The position numbers and the translations under genes were made by a program. A model generated the notes under the pieces. The model had not been told where the DNA came from and ran no database searches. It saw only the letters and a list, made by a program, of their open reading frames with translations. From NCBI GenBank assembly GCA_037893245.1, contig JBAIAA010000413.1, positions 868,001-932,000 of the forward strand: 64,000 nt of DNA, given 5' to 3'. Numbering within the stretch: position 1 is the first letter of the stretch; the number at the start of each line of letters is the position of its first letter. The DNA comes from Crossaster papposus (taxonomy: Eukaryota > Echinodermata > Asteroidea > Velatida > Solasteridae). This document shows positions 48,951 through 63,529 of the stretch, in pieces.

Positions 48951-51900
48951 ATGCTATATTTACACAATCCCACCATTTCTTTCACCAAACGGCATCCGTT
49001 TTCAAAAGAAATTGTGGGGGCACTTTTAATGCAAATGAGCTAGCGTAGAAATGTTCCTTACAATTAGGGTGGTGCACCCTATAGGGTGCACCTGCCTAAT
49101 TCAAGTCCCATTGAAAACAGTGTAAAATCAACAATGTTCACGACCAAGTTTCTTGCACACCGACATCACTGGGGTTTCTCAAACAACAATCAGATTATTG
49201 TCTTGGTCTTTATCTTTCCATTTCTTTTCAATTTTTAGTAGGTTAGCCAATTACATTTTTTAATATTCACACCGAAAGAAACACACCTCCCGAAAAGTGA
49301 TACTTCCCGAGCCTGCAAGCAGCCATTTTACAAATGGCATCCCTCCACGTTCTAGGGCAATTAGGACCCATTTTTCAACCGTAATTTTGTCAAGTCTGCC
49401 CTCGGATTGAAGCTCAAAAACCAGGGAGTTGATCCAATGCTATATTTACACAATCCCACCATTTCTTTCACCAAACGGCATCCGTTTTCAAAAGAAATTG
49501 TGGGGGCACTTTTAATGCAAATGAGCTAGCGTAGAAATGTTCCTTACAAGTAGGGTGGTGCACCCTATAGGGTGCACCTGCCTAATTCAAGTCCAATTGA
49601 AAAGAGTGTAAAATCAACAATGTTCACGACCAAGTTTCTTGCACACCGACATCACTGGGGTTTCTCAAACAACAATCAGATTATTGTCTTGGTCTTTATC
49701 TTTCCATTTCTTTTCAATTTTTAGTAGGTTAGCCAATTACATTTTTTAATATTCACACCGAAAGAAACACACCTCCCGAAAAGTGATACTTCCCGAGCCT
49801 GCAAGCAGCCATTTTACAAATGGCATCCCTCCACGTTCTAGGGCAATTAGGACCCATTTTTCAACCGTAATTTTGTCAAGTCTGCCCTCAGATTGAAGCT
49901 CAAAAACCAGGGAGTTGATCCTATGCTATATTTACACAATCCCACCATTTCTTTCACCAAACGGCATCCGTTTTCAAAAGAAATTGTGGGGGCACTTTTA
50001 ATGCAAATGAGCTAGCGTAGAAATGTTCCTTACAATTAGGGTGGTGCACCCTATAGGGTGCACCTGCCTAATTCAAGTCCCATTGAAAACAGTGTAAAAT
50101 CAACAATGTTCACGACCAAGTTTCTTGCACACCGACATCACTGGGGTTTCTCAAACAACAATCAGATTATTGTCTTGGTCTTTATCTTTCCATTTCTTTT
50201 CAATTTTTAGTAGGTTAGCCAATTACATTTTTTAATATTCACACCGAAAGAAACACACCTCCCGAAAAGTGATACTTCCCGAGCCTGCAAGCAGCCATTT
50301 TACAAATGGCATCCCTCCACGTTCTAGGGCAATTAGGACCCATTTTTCAACCGTAATTTTGTCAAGTCTGCCCTCAGATTGAAGCTCAAAAACCAGGGAG
50401 TTGATCCTATGCTATATTTACACAATCCCACCATTTCTTTCACCAAACGGCATCCGTTTTCAAAAGAAATTGTGGGGGCACTTTTAATGCAAATGAGCTA
50501 GCGTAGAAATGTTCCTTACAATTAGGGTGGTGCACCCTATAGGGTGCACCTGCCTAATTCAAGTCCCATTGAAAACAGTGTAAAATCAACAATGTTCACG
50601 ACCAAGTTTCTTGCACACCGACATCACTGGGGTTTCTCAAACAACAATCAGATTATTGTCTTGGTCTTTATCTTTCCATTTCTTTTCAATTTTTAGTAGG
50701 TTAGCCAATTACATTTTTTAATATTCACACCGAAAGAAACACACCTCCCGAAAAGTGATACTTCCCGAGCCTGCAAGCAGCCATTTCACAAATGGCATCC
50801 CTCCACGTTCGAGGGCAATTAGGACCCATTTTTCAACCGTAATTTTGTCAAGTCTGCCCTCGGATTGAAGCTCAAAAACCAGGGAGTTGATCCAATGCTA
50901 TATTTACACAATCCCACCATTTCTTTCACCAAACGGCATCCGTTTTCAAAAGAAATTGTGGGGGCACTTTTAATGCAAATGAGCTAGCGTAGAAATGTTC
51001 CTTACAATTAGGGTGGTGCACCCTATAGGGTGCACCTGCCTAATTCAAGTCCAATTGAAAAGAGTGTAAAATCAACAATGTTCACGACCAAGTTTCTTGC
51101 ACACCGACATCACTGGGGTTTCTCAAACAACAATCAGATTATTGTCTTGGTCTTTATCTTTCCATTTCTTTTCAATTTTTAGTAGGTTAGCCAATTACAT
51201 TTTTTAATATTCACACCGAAAGAACCACACCTCCCGAAAAGTGATACTTCCCGAGCCTGCAAGCAGCCATTTTACAAATGGCATCCCTCCACGTTCTAGG
51301 GCAATTAGGACCCATTTTTCAACCGTAATTTTGTCAAGTCTGCCCTCAGATTGAAGCTCAAAAACCAGGGAGTTGATCCTATGCTATATTTACACAATCC
51401 CACCATTTCTTTCACCAAACGGCATCCGTTTTCAAAAGAAATTGTGGGGGCACTTTTAATGCAAATGAGCTAGCGTAGAAATGTTCCTTACAATTAGGGT
51501 GGTGCACCCTATAGGGTGCACCTGCCTAATTCAAGTCCCATTGAAAAGAGTGTAAAATCAACAATGTTCACGACCAAGTTTCTTGCACACCGACATCACT
51601 GGGGTTTCTCAAACAACAATCAGATTATTGTCTTGGTCTTTATCTTTCCATTTCTTTTCAATTTTTAGTAGGTTAGCCAATTACATTTTTTAATATTCAC
51701 ACCGAAAGAAACACACCTCCCGAAAAGTGATACTTCCCGAGCCTGCAAGCAGCCATTTTACAAATGGCATCCCTCCACGTTCTAGGGCAATTAGGACCCA
51801 TTTTTCAACCGTAATTTTGTCAAGTCTGCCCTCAGATTGAAGCTCAAAAACCAGGGAGTTGATTCTATGCTATATTTACACAATCCCACCATTTCTTTCA

Positions 51901-54900
51901 CCAAACGGCATCCGTTTTCAAAAGAAATTGTGGGGGCACTTTTAATGCAAATGAGCTAGCGTAGAAATGTTCCTTACAATTAGGGTGGTGCACCCTATAG
52001 GGTGCACCTGCCTAATTCAAGTCCCATTGAAAAGAGTGTAAAATCAACAATGTTCACGACCAAGTTTCTTGCACACCGACATCACTGGGGTTTCTCAAAC
52101 AACAATCAGATTATTGTCTTGGTCTTTATCTTTCCATTTCTTTTCAATTTTTAGTAGGTTAGCCAATTACATTTTTTAATATTCACACCGAAAGAAACAC
52201 ACCTCCCGAAAAGTGATACTTCCCGAGCCTGCAAGCAGCCATTTTACAAATGGCATCCCTCCACGTTCTAGGGCAATTAGGACCCATTTTTCAACCGTAA
52301 TTTTGTCAAGTCTGCCCTCAGATTGAAGCTCAAAAACCAGGGAGTTGATCCTATGCTATATTTACACAATCCCACCATTTCTTTCACCAAACGGCATCCG
52401 TTTTCAAAAGAAATTGTGGGGGCACTTTTAATGCAAATGAGCTAGCGTAGAAATGTTCCTTACAATTAGGGTGGTGCACCCTATAGGGTGCACCTGCCTA
52501 ATTCAAGTCCCATTGAAAAGAGTGTAAAATCAACAATGTTCACGACCAAGTTTCTTGCACACCGACATCACTGGGGTTTCTCAAACAACAATCAGATTAT
52601 TGTCTTGGTCTTTATCTTTCCATTTCTTTTCAATTTTTAGTAGGTTAGCCAATTACATTTTTTAATATTCACACCGAAAGAAACACACCTCCCGAAAAGT
52701 GATACTTCCCGAGCCTGCAAGCAGCCATTTTACAAATGGCATCCCTCCACGTTCTAGGGCAATTAGGACCCATTTTTCAACCGTAATTTTGTCAAGTCTG
52801 CCCTCGGATTGAAGCTCAAAAACCAGGGAGTTGATCCAATGCTATATTTACACAATCCCACCATTTCTTTCACCAAACGGCATCCGTTTTCAAAAGAAAT
52901 TGTGGGGGCACTTTTAATGCAAATGAGCTAGCGTAGAAATGTTCCTTACAATTAGGGTGGTGCACCCTATAGGGTGCACCTGCCTAATTCAAGTCCAATT
53001 GAAAAGAGTGTAAAATCAACAATGTTCACGACCAAGTTTCTTGCACACCGACATCACTGGGGTTTCTCAAACAACAATCAGATTATTGTCTTGGTCTTTA
53101 TCTTTCCATTTCTTTTCAATTTTTAGTAGGTTAGCCAATTACATTTTTTAATATTCACACCGAAAGAAACACACCTCCCGAAAAGTGATACTTCCCGAGC
53201 CTGCAAGCAGCCATTTTACAAATGGCATCCCTCCACGTTCTAGGGCAATTAGGACCCATTTTTCAACCGTAATTTTGTCAAGTCTGCCCTCGGATTGAAG
53301 CTCAAAAACCAGGGAGTTGATCCAATGCTATATTTACACAATCCCACCATTTCTTTCACCAAACGGCATCCGTTTTCAAAAGAAATTGTGGGGGCACTTT
53401 TAATGCAAATGAGCTAGCGTAGAAATGTTCCTTACAATTAGGGTGGTGCACCCTATAGGGTGCACCTGCCTAATTCAAGTCCAATTGAAAAGAGTGTAAA
53501 ATCAACAATGTTCACGACCAAGTTTCTTGCACACCGACATCACTGGGGTTTCTCAAACAACAATCAGATTATTGTCTTGGTCTTTATCTTTCCATTTCTT
53601 TTCAATTTTTAGTAGGTTAGCCAATTACATTTTTTAATATTCACACCGAAAGAAACACACCTCCCGAAAAGTGATACTTCCCGAGCCTGCAAGCAGCCAT
53701 TTTACAAATGGCATCCCTCCACGTTCTAGGGCAATTAGGACCCATTTTTCAACCGTAATTTTGTCAAGTCTGCCCTCAGATTGAAGCTCAAAAACCAGGG
53801 AGTTGATCCTATGCTATATTTACACAATCCCACCATTTCTTTCACCAAACGGCATCCGTTTTCAAAAGAAATTGTGGGGGCACTTTTAATGCAAATGAGC
53901 TAGCGTAGAAATGTTCCTTACAATTAGGGTGGTGCACCCTATAGGGTGCACCTGCCTAATTCAAGTCCCATTGAAAAGAGTGTAAAATCAACAATGTTCA
54001 CGACCAAGTTTCTTGCACACCGACATCACTGGGGTTTCTCAAACAACAATCAGATTATTGTCTTGGTCTTTATCTTTCCATTTCTTTTCAATTTTTAGTA
54101 GGTTAGCCAATTACATTTTTTAATATTCACACCGAAAGAAACACACCTCCCGAAAAGTGATACTTCCCGAGCCTGCAAGCAGCCATTTCACAAATGGCAT
54201 CCCTCCACGTTCTAGGGCAATTAGGACCCATTTTTCAACCGTAATTTTGTCAAGTCTGCCCTCGGATTGAAGCTCAAAAACCAGGGAGTTGATCCAATGC
54301 TATATTTACACAATCCCACCATTTCTTTCACCAAACGGCATCCGTTTTCAAAAGAAATTGTGGGGGCACTTTTAATGCAAATGAGCTAGCGTAGAAATGT
54401 TCCTTACAATTAGGGTGGTGCACCCTATAGGGTGCACCTGCCTAATTCAAGTCCAATTGAAAAGAGTGTAAAATCAACAATGTTCACGACCAAGTTTCTT
54501 GCACACCGACATCACTGGGGTTTCTCAAACAACAATCAGATTATTGTCTTGGTCTTTATCTTTCCATTTCTTTTCAATTTTTAGTAGGTTAGCCAATTAC
54601 ATTTTTTAATATTCACACCGAAAGAACCACACCTCCCGAAAAGTGATACTTCCCGAGCCTGCAAGCAGCCATTTTACAAATGGCATCCCTCCACGTTCTA
54701 GGGCAATTAGGACCCATTTTTCAACCGTAATTTTGTCAAGTCTGCCCTCAGATTGAAGCTCAAAAACCAGGGAGTTGATCCTATGCTATATTTACACAAT
54801 CCCACCATTTCTTTCACCAAACGGCATCCGTTTTCAAAAGAAATTGTGGGGGCACTTTTAATGCAAATGAGCTAGCGTACAAATGTTCCTTACAATTAGG

Positions 54901-56240
54901 GTGGTGCACCCTATAGGGTGCACCTGCCTAATTCAAGTCCCATTGAAAACAGTGTAAAATCAACAATGTTCACGACCAAGTTTCTTGCACACCGACATCA
55001 CTGGGGTTTCTCAAACAACAATCAGATTATTGTCTTGGTCTTTATCTTTCCATTTCTTTTCAATTTTTAGTAGGTTAGCTAATTACATTTTTTAATATTC
55101 ACACCGAAAGAAACACACCTCCCGAAAAGTGATACTTCCCGAGCCTGCAAGCAGCCATTTTACAAATGGCATCCCTCCACGTTCTAGGGCAATTAGGACC
55201 CATTTTTCAACCGTAATTTTGTCAAGTCTGCCCTCAGATTGAAGCTCAAAAACCAGGGAGTTGATTCTATGCTATATTTACACAATCCCACCATTTCTTT
55301 CACCAAACGGCATCCGTTTTCAAAAGAAATTGTGGGGGCACTTTTAATGCAAATGAGCTAGCGTAGAAATGTTCCTTACAATTAGGGTGGTGCACCCTAT
55401 AGGGTGCACCTGCCTAATTCAAGTCCCATTGAAAAGAGTGTAAAATCAACAATGTTCACGACCAAGTTTCTTGCACACCGACATCACTGGGGTTTCTCAA
55501 ACAACAATCAGATTATTGTCTTGGTCTTTATCTTTCCATTTCTTTTCAATTTTTAGTAGGTTAGCCAATTACATTTTTTAATATTCACACCGAAAGAAAC
55601 ACACCTCCCGAAAAGTGATACTTCCCGAGCCTGCAAGCAGCCATTTTACAAATGGCATCCCTCCACGTTCTAGGGCAATTAGGACCCATTTTTCATCCGT
55701 AATTTTGTCAAGTCTGCCCTCAGATTGAAGCTCAAAAACCAGGGAGTTGATCCTATGCTATATTTACACAATCCCAACATTTCTTTCACCAAACGGCATC
55801 CGTTTTCAAAAGAAATTGTGGGGGCACTTTTAATGCAAATGAGCTAGCGTAGAAATGTTCCTTACAATTAGGGTGGTGCACCCTATATGGTGCACCTGCC
55901 TAATTCAAGTCCAATTGAAAAGAGTGTAAAATCAACAATGTTCACGACCAAGTTTCTTGCACACCGACATCACTGGGGTTTCTCAAACAACAATCAGATT
56001 ATTGTCTTGGTCTTTATCTTTCCATTTCTTTTCAATTTTTAGTAGGTTAGCCAATTACATTTTTTAATATTCACACCGAAAGAAACACACCTCCCGAAAA
56101 GTGATACTTCCCGAGCCTGCAAGCAGCCATTTTACAAATGGCATCCCTCCACGTTCTAGGGCAATTAGGACCCATTTTTCAACCGTAATTTTGTCAAGTC
56201 TGCCCTCAGATTGAAGCTCAAAAACCAGGGAGTTGATCCT
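48951..56240 (+). repeat. fifteen monomers, partly shuffled 8-mer types
   Basis: Starts 48951, 49437, 49923, 50409, 50895, 51381, 51867, 52353, 52839, 53325, 53811, 54297, 54783, 55269, 55755. Classes 2,4,2,2,4,1,1,1,4,4,1,4,2,1,4. The first two repeat the class 2 CTCGG plus class 4 CTCAG pair that ends the 8-mer. The GATTCT junction recurs after 51381 and 54783. A block with CATTTCACAAATGG, then GAACCACAC, starts at 50409 and again at 53811. The 55755 copy has CCCAACATTTC and CTATATGGTGC (55888), the latter breaking a palindrome pair. Confidence 0.86.
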
Positions 56241-57212
56241 ATGCTATATTTACACAATCCCACCATTTCTTTCACCAAACGGCATCCGTTTTCAAAAGAA
56301 ATTGTGGGGGCACTTTTAATGCGAATGAGCTAGCGTAGAAATGTTCCTTACAATTAGGGTGGTGCACCCTATAGGGTGCACCTGCCTAATTCAAGTCCCA
56401 TTGAAAACAGTGTAAAATCAACAATGTTCACGACCAAGTTTCTTGCACACCGACATCACTGGGGTTTCTCAAACAACAATCAGATTATTGTCTTGGTCTT
56501 TATCTTTCCATTTCTTTTCAATTTTTAGTAGGTTAGCCAATTATATTTTTTAATATTCACACCGAAAGAAACACACCTCCCGAAAAGTGATACTTCCCGA
56601 GCCTGCAAGCAGCCATTTTACAAATGGCATCCCTCCACGTTCTAGGGCAATTAGGACCCATTTTTCAACCGTAATTTTGTCAAGTCTGCCCTCGGATTGA
56701 AGCTCAAAAACCAGGGAGTTGATCCAATGCTATATTTACACAATCCCACCATTTCTTTCACCAAACGGCATCCGTTTTCAAAAGAAATTGTGGGGGCACT
56801 TTTAATGCAAATGAGCTAGCGTAGAAATGTTCCTTACAATTAGGGTGGTGCACCCTATAGGGTGCACCTGCCTAATTCAAGTCCAATTGAAAAGAGTGTA
56901 AAATCAACAATGTTCACGACCAAGTTTCTTGCACACCGACATCACTGGGGTTTCTCAAACAACAATCAGATTATTGTCTTGGTCTTTATCTTTCCATTTC
57001 TTTTCAATTTTTAGTAGGTTAGCCAATTACATTTTTTAATATTCACACCGAAAGAAACACACCTCCCGAAAAGTGATACTTCCCGAGCCTGCAAGCAGCC
57101 ATTTTACAAATGGCATCCCTCCACGTTCTAGGGCAATTAGGACCCATTTTTCAACCGTAATTTTGTCAAGTCTGCCCTCAGATTGAAGCTCAAAAACCAG
57201 GGAGTTGATCCT
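56241..57212 (+). repeat. 972-bp dimer, copy 1
   Basis: Class 2 monomer with rare ATGCGAATG and AATTATATTTT and a CTCGG/GATCCA end, then a class 4 monomer with CTCAG/GATCCT. Repeated at once in the next 972 bp. Confidence 0.92.
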
Positions 57213-58184
57213 ATGCTATATTTACACAATCCCACCATTTCTTTCACCAAACGGCATCCGTTTTCAAAAGAAATTGTGGGGGCACTTTTAATGCGAATGA
57301 GCTAGCGTAGAAATGTTCCTTACAATTAGGGTGGTGCACCCTATAGGGTGCACCTGCCTAATTCAAGTCCCATTGAAAACAGTGTAAAATCAACAATGTT
57401 CACGACCAAGTTTCTTGCACACCGACATCACTGGGGTTTCTCAAACAACAATCAGATTATTGTCTTGGTCTTTATCTTTCCATTTCTTTTCAATTTTTAG
57501 TAGGTTAGCCAATTATATTTTTTAATATTCACACCGAAAGAAACACACCTCCCGAAAAGTGATACTTCCCGAGCCTGCAAGCAGCCATTTTACAAATGGC
57601 ATCCCTCCACGTTCTAGGGCAATTAGGACCCATTTTTCAACCGTAATTTTGTCAAGTCTGCCCTCGGATTGAAGCTCAAAAACCAGGGAGTTGATCCAAT
57701 GCTATATTTACACAATCCCACCATTTCTTTCACCAAACGGCATCCGTTTTCAAAAGAAATTGTGGGGGCACTTTTAATGCAAATGAGCTAGCGTAGAAAT
57801 GTTCCTTACAATTAGGGTGGTGCACCCTATAGGGTGCACCTGCCTAATTCAAGTCCAATTGAAAAGAGTGTAAAATCAACAATGTTCACGACCAAGTTTC
57901 TTGCACACCGACATCACTGGGGTTTCTCAAACAACAATCAGATTATTGTCTTGGTCTTTATCTTTCCATTTCTTTTCAATTTTTAGTAGGTTAGCCAATT
58001 ACATTTTTTAATATTCACACCGAAAGAAACACACCTCCCGAAAAGTGATACTTCCCGAGCCTGCAAGCAGCCATTTTACAAATGGCATCCCTCCACGTTC
58101 TAGGGCAATTAGGACCCATTTTTCAACCGTAATTTTGTCAAGTCTGCCCTCAGATTGAAGCTCAAAAACCAGGGAGTTGATCCT
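57213..58184 (+). repeat. 972-bp dimer, copy 2
   Basis: Same two monomer types and the same rare ATGCGAATG and AATTATATTTT variants as 56241-57212; no difference seen by eye. Confidence 0.92.
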
Positions 58185-58670
58185 ATGCTATATTTACACA
58201 ATCCCACCATTTCTTTCACCAAACGGCATCCGTTTTCAAAAGAAATTGTGGGGGCACTTTTAATGCAAATGAGCTAGCGTAGAAATGTTCCTTACAATTA
58301 GGGTGGTGCACCCTATAGGGTGCACCTGCCTAATTCAAGTCCCATTGAAAAGAGTGTAAAATCAACAATGTTCACGACCAAGTTTCTTGCACACCGACAT
58401 CACTGGGGTTTCTCAAACAACAATCAGATTATTGTCTTGGTCTTTATCTTTCCATTTCTTTTCAATTTTTAGTAGGTTAGCCAATTACATTTTTTAATAT
58501 TCACACCGAAAGAAACACACCTCCCGAAAAGTGATACTTCCCGAGCCTGCAAGCAGCCATTTCACAAATGGCATCCCTCCACGTTCTAGGGCAATTAGGA
58601 CCCATTTTTCAACCGTAATTTTGTCAAGTCTGCCCTCGGATTGAAGCTCAAAAACCAGGGAGTTGATCCA
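58185..58670 (+). repeat. class 1 monomer with CATTTCACAAATGG
   Basis: Shares the loop change of the 372-388 dyad with copies at 50409 and 53811 and, like them, is followed by a GAACCACAC class 4 copy. This marks the third occurrence of that block. Confidence 0.9.
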
Positions 58671-60128
58671 ATGCTATATTTACACAATCCCACCATTTCT
58701 TTCACCAAACGGCATCCGTTTTCAAAAGAAATTGTGGGGGCACTTTTAATGCAAATGAGCTAGCGTAGAAATGTTCCTTACAATTAGGGTGGTGCACCCT
58801 ATAGGGTGCACCTGCCTAATTCAAGTCCAATTGAAAAGAGTGTAAAATCAACAATGTTCACGACCAAGTTTCTTGCACACCGACATCACTGGGGTTTCTC
58901 AAACAACAATCAGATTATTGTCTTGGTCTTTATCTTTCCATTTCTTTTCAATTTTTAGTAGGTTAGCCAATTACATTTTTTAATATTCACACCGAAAGAA
59001 CCACACCTCCCGAAAAGTGATACTTCCCGAGCCTGCAAGCAGCCATTTTACAAATGGCATCCCTCCACGTTCTAGGGCAATTAGGACCCATTTTTCAACC
59101 GTAATTTTGTCAAGTCTGCCCTCAGATTGAAGCTCAAAAACCAGGGAGTTGATCCTATGCTATATTTACACAATCCCACCATTTCTTTCACCAAACGGCA
59201 TCCGTTTTCAAAAGAAATTGTGGGGGCACTTTTAATGCAAATGAGCTAGCGTAGAAATGTTCCTTACAATTAGGGTGGTGCACCCTATAGGGTGCACCTG
59301 CCTAATTCAAGTCCCATTGAAAAGAGTGTAAAATCAACAATGTTCACGACCAAGTTTCTTGCACACCGACATCACTGGGGTTTCTCAAACAACAATCAGA
59401 TTATTGTCTTGGTCTTTATCTTTCCATTTCTTTTCAATTTTTAGTAGGTTAGCCAATTACATTTTTTAATATTCACACCGAAAGAAACACACCTCCCGAA
59501 AAGTGATACTTCCCGAGCCTGCAAGCAGCCATTTTACAAATGGCATCCCTCCACGTTCTAGGGCAATTAGGACCCATTTTTCATCCGTAATTTTGTCAAG
59601 TCTGCCCTCAGATTGAAGCTCAAAAACCAGGGAGTTGATCCTATGCTATATTTACACAATCCCACCATTTCTTTCACCAAACGGCATCCGTTTTCAAAAG
59701 AAATTGTGGGGGCACTTTTAATGCAAATGAGCTAGCGTAGAAATGTTCCTTACAATTAGGGTGGTGCACCCTATAGGGTGCACCTGCCTAATTCAAGTCC
59801 AATTGAAAAGAGTGTAAAATCAACAATGTTCACGACCAAGTTTCTTGCACACCGACATCACTGGGGTTTCTCAAACAACAATCAGATTATTGTCTTGGTC
59901 TTTATCTTTCCATTTCTTTTCAATTTTTAGTAGGTTAGCCAATTACATTTTTTAATATTCACACCGAAAGAAACACACCTCCCGAAAAGTGATACTTCCC
60001 GAGCCTGCAAGCAGCCATTTTACAAATGGCATCCCTCCACGTTCTAGGGCAATTAGGACCCATTTTTCAACCGTAATTTTGTCAAGTCTGCCCTCGGATT
60101 GAAGCTCAAAAACCAGGGAGTTGATCCA
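58671..60128 (+). repeat. 1458-bp trimer, copy 1
   Basis: Starts 58671 (class 4, GAACCACAC), 59157 (class 1, TTCATCCGTAA) and 59643 (class 4, CTCGG/GATCCA). The next 1458 bp repeat the same order and markers. Confidence 0.92.
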
Positions 60129-61586
60129 ATGCTATATTTACACAATCCCACCATTTCTTTCACCAAACGGCATCCGTTTTCAAAAGAAATTGTGGGGGCA
60201 CTTTTAATGCAAATGAGCTAGCGTAGAAATGTTCCTTACAATTAGGGTGGTGCACCCTATAGGGTGCACCTGCCTAATTCAAGTCCAATTGAAAAGAGTG
60301 TAAAATCAACAATGTTCACGACCAAGTTTCTTGCACACCGACATCACTGGGGTTTCTCAAACAACAATCAGATTATTGTCTTGGTCTTTATCTTTCCATT
60401 TCTTTTCAATTTTTAGTAGGTTAGCCAATTACATTTTTTAATATTCACACCGAAAGAACCACACCTCCCGAAAAGTGATACTTCCCGAGCCTGCAAGCAG
60501 CCATTTTACAAATGGCATCCCTCCACGTTCTAGGGCAATTAGGACCCATTTTTCAACCGTAATTTTGTCAAGTCTGCCCTCAGATTGAAGCTCAAAAACC
60601 AGGGAGTTGATCCTATGCTATATTTACACAATCCCACCATTTCTTTCACCAAACGGCATCCGTTTTCAAAAGAAATTGTGGGGGCACTTTTAATGCAAAT
60701 GAGCTAGCGTAGAAATGTTCCTTACAATTAGGGTGGTGCACCCTATAGGGTGCACCTGCCTAATTCAAGTCCCATTGAAAAGAGTGTAAAATCAACAATG
60801 TTCACGACCAAGTTTCTTGCACACCGACATCACTGGGGTTTCTCAAACAACAATCAGATTATTGTCTTGGTCTTTATCTTTCCATTTCTTTTCAATTTTT
60901 AGTAGGTTAGCCAATTACATTTTTTAATATTCACACCGAAAGAAACACACCTCCCGAAAAGTGATACTTCCCGAGCCTGCAAGCAGCCATTTTACAAATG
61001 GCATCCCTCCACGTTCTAGGGCAATTAGGACCCATTTTTCATCCGTAATTTTGTCAAGTCTGCCCTCAGATTGAAGCTCAAAAACCAGGGAGTTGATCCT
61101 ATGCTATATTTACACAATCCCACCATTTCTTTCACCAAACGGCATCCGTTTTCAAAAGAAATTGTGGGGGCACTTTTAATGCAAATGAGCTAGCGTAGAA
61201 ATGTTCCTTACAATTAGGGTGGTGCACCCTATAGGGTGCACCTGCCTAATTCAAGTCCAATTGAAAAGAGTGTAAAATCAACAATGTTCACGACCAAGTT
61301 TCTTGCACACCGACATCACTGGGGTTTCTCAAACAACAATCAGATTATTGTCTTGGTCTTTATCTTTCCATTTCTTTTCAATTTTTAGTAGGTTAGCCAA
61401 TTACATTTTTTAATATTCACACCGAAAGAAACACACCTCCCGAAAAGTGATACTTCCCGAGCCTGCAAGCAGCCATTTTACAAATGGCATCCCTCCACGT
61501 TCTAGGGCAATTAGGACCCATTTTTCAACCGTAATTTTGTCAAGTCTGCCCTCGGATTGAAGCTCAAAAACCAGGGAGTTGATCCA
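60129..61586 (+). repeat. 1458-bp trimer, copy 2
   Basis: Starts 60129 (class 4, GAACCACAC), 60615 (class 1, TTCATCCGTAA) and 61101 (class 4, CTCGG/GATCCA). Matches 58671-60128 with no difference seen by eye. Confidence 0.92.
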
Positions 61587-63529
61587 ATGCTATATTTACA
61601 CAATCCCACCATTTCTTTCACCAAACGGCATCCGTTTTCAAAAGAAATTGTGGGGGCACTTTTAATGCAAATGAGCTAGCGTAGAAATGTTCCTTACAAT
61701 TAGGGTGGTGCACCCTATAGGGTGCACCTGCCTAATTCAAGTCCAATTGAAAAGAGTGTAAAATCAACAATGTTCACGACCAAGTTTCTTGCACACCGAC
61801 ATCACTGGGGTTTCTCAAACAACAATCAGATTATTGTCTTGGTCTTTATCTTTCCATTTCTTTTCAATTGTTAGTAGGTTAGCCAATTACATTTTTTAAT
61901 ATTCACACCGAAAGAAACACACCTCCCGAAAAGTGATACTTCCCGAGCCTGCAAGCAGCCATTTTACAAATGGCATCCCTCCACGTTCTAGGGCAATTAG
62001 GACCCATTTTTCAACCGTAATTTTGTCAAGTCTGCCCTCAGATTGAAGCTCAAAAACCAGGGAGTTGATCCTATGCTATATTTACACAATCCCACCATTT
62101 CTTTCACCAAACGGCATCCGTTTTCAAAAGAAATTGTGGGGGCACTTTTAATGCAAATGAGCTAGCGTAGAAATGTTCCTTACAATTAGGGTGGTGCACC
62201 CTATAGGGTGCACCTGCCTAATTCAAGTCCCATTGAAAACAGTGTAAAATCAACAATGTTCACGACCAAGTTTCTTGCACACCGACATCACTGGGGTTTC
62301 TCAAACAACAATCAGATTATTGTCTTGGTCTTTATCTTTCCATTTCTTTTCAATTTTTAGTAGGTTAGCCAATTACATTTTTTAATATTCACACCGAAAG
62401 AAACACACCTCCCGAAAAGTGATACTTCCCGAGCCTGCAAGCAGCCATTTTACAAATGGCATCCCTCCACGTTCTAGGGCAATTAGGACCCATTTTTCAA
62501 CCGTAATTTTGTCAAGTCTGCCCTCAGATTGAAGCTCAAAAACCAGGGAGTTGATCCTATGCTATATTTACACAATCCCATCATTTCTTTCACCAAACGG
62601 CATCCGTTTTCAAAAGAAATTGTGGGGGCACTTTTAATGCGAATGAGCTAGCGTAGAAATGTTCCTTACAATTAGGGTGGTGCACCCTATAGGGTGCACC
62701 TGCCTAATTCAATCCCATTGAAAACAGTGTAAAATCAACAATGTTCACGACCAAGTTTCTTGCACACCGACATCACTGGGGTTTCTCAAACAACAATCAG
62801 ATTATTGTCTTGGTCTTTATCTTTCCATTTCTTTTCAATTTTTAGTAGGTTAGCCAATTACATTTTTTAATATTCACACCGAAAGAAACACACCTCCCGA
62901 AAAGTGATACTTCCCGAGCCTGCAAGCAGCCATTTTACAAATGGCATCCCTCCACGTTCTAGGGCAATTAGGACCCATTTTTCAACCGTAATTTTGTCAA
63001 GTCTGCCCTCAGATTGAAGCTCAAAAACCAGGGAGTTGATCCTATGCTATATTTACACAATCCCACCATTTCTTTCACCAAACGGCATCCGTTTTCAAAA
63101 GAAATTGTGGGGGCACTTTTAATGCAAATGAGCTAGCGTAGAAATGTTCCTTACAATTAGGGTGGTGCACCCTATAGGGTGCACCTGCCTAATTCAAGTC
63201 CCATTGAAAACAGTGTAAAATCAACAATGTTCACGACCAAGTTTCTTGCACACCGACATCACTGGGGTTTCTCAAACAACAATCAGATTATTGTCTTGGT
63301 CTTTATCTTTCCATTTCTTTTCAATTTTTAGTAGGTTAGCCAATTACATTTTTTAATATTCACACCGAAAGAAACACACCTCCCGAAAAGTGATACTTCC
63401 CGAGCCTGCAAGCAGCCATTTTACAAATGGCATCCCTCCACGTTCTAGGGCAATTAGGACCCATTTTTCAACCGTAATTTTGTCAAGTCTGCCCTCAGAT
63501 TGAAGCTCAAAAACCAGGGAGTTGATCCT
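61587..63529 (+). repeat. four monomers near the right end
   Basis: Starts 61587 (class 4 with private TCAATTGTTAG), 62073 (class 2), 62559 (class 2, 485 bp, with CCCATCATTTC, ATGCGAATG and one base lost in CAATCCCATTG) and 63044 (class 2). A run of class 2 copies ends the window, unlike the alternation to its left. Confidence 0.88.
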
